This document shows positions 39,573 to 39,596 of a stretch of DNA of 39,596 nt, in pieces; within the stretch, counting starts at the first letter, position 1; every line of letters begins with the position of its first letter. Below the pieces are notes generated by a model, which saw only the letters and a list, made by a program, of their open reading frames with translations, was not told where the DNA came from and made no database searches. Made by a program: the position numbers and the translations under genes. Source of the DNA: Rickettsia typhi (GTDB lineage Bacteria > Pseudomonadota > Alphaproteobacteria > Rickettsiales > Rickettsiaceae); NCBI GenBank assembly GCA_945907105.1, contig CAMDSB010000008.1:1-39596 (forward strand), written 5' to 3'.

Positions 39573-39596
39573 AAAATAAAAGGAGAAACAACATAA

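Overview
The window is AT-rich and densely coded, and it reads as chromosome of an obligate intracellular Rickettsiales bacterium, most likely Rickettsiaceae. The strongest clues are a drug/metabolite-type transporter that closely resembles the rickettsial S-adenosylmethionine importer, a patatin-like phospholipase with a long charged C-terminal extension, a metabolite:H+ symporter of the expanded rickettsial ProP type, an isc cluster with two cysteine desulfurases, and LPS export by LptD. I saw no insertion sequence, prophage, CRISPR array or rRNA. A partial tRNA-Gln lies at the left edge and a complete tRNA-Arg at the right edge.

Layout. 1-3515 (minus): tRNA-Gln, rhodanese, an unrecognised 375-residue protein, typA. 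3693-3797 (plus): a 34-codon single-membrane-span microprotein resembling CoxF. 3829-7387 (minus): iscR, a nifS-like gene, iscS, iscU and iscA, tightly packed, behind a promoter overlapped by a near-consensus type 1 IscR site. 7519-9214: a helical protein gene and two BON-domain envelope genes (all minus), bracketed by two long perfect palindromes that share a 10-bp core. 9430-16729: xseA, the lptD-surA-rsmA envelope/ribosome set, prs, tsaB, and a small VOC protein. 16890-21875: a GT4 glycosyltransferase, obgE, the patatin-like phospholipase, and an OmpW-like barrel. 22142-27531: S-adenosylmethionine importer, ProP-type transporter, and putA, consistent with a parasite that imports cofactors and burns host proline. 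27547-29250 (minus): bioY translationally coupled to a Cys-rich DUF1284 gene, and a hemolysin III-type membrane protein. 29338-32873 (minus): a rimK / M14 amidohydrolase / rimB module followed 15 nt later by a protein with a hydrophobic hairpin and a very basic tail. 33043-36858: gyrB, a HAD-IIA phosphatase and tsaE. 36975-39263: an unrecognised 762-residue protein with two families of internal repeats.

The most distinctive content is a set of four scattered, large, low-complexity or repeat-bearing proteins (477-1604, 19094-20944, 29338-30453, 36975-39263). All have hydrophilic tails ending in basic residues, the pattern expected of type IV secretion substrates in Rickettsiales. Secretion is inferred, not shown. 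Several start codons were moved from upstream TTG/GTG codons to ATG codons with better ribosome-binding sites or family alignment; each entry gives the reason.
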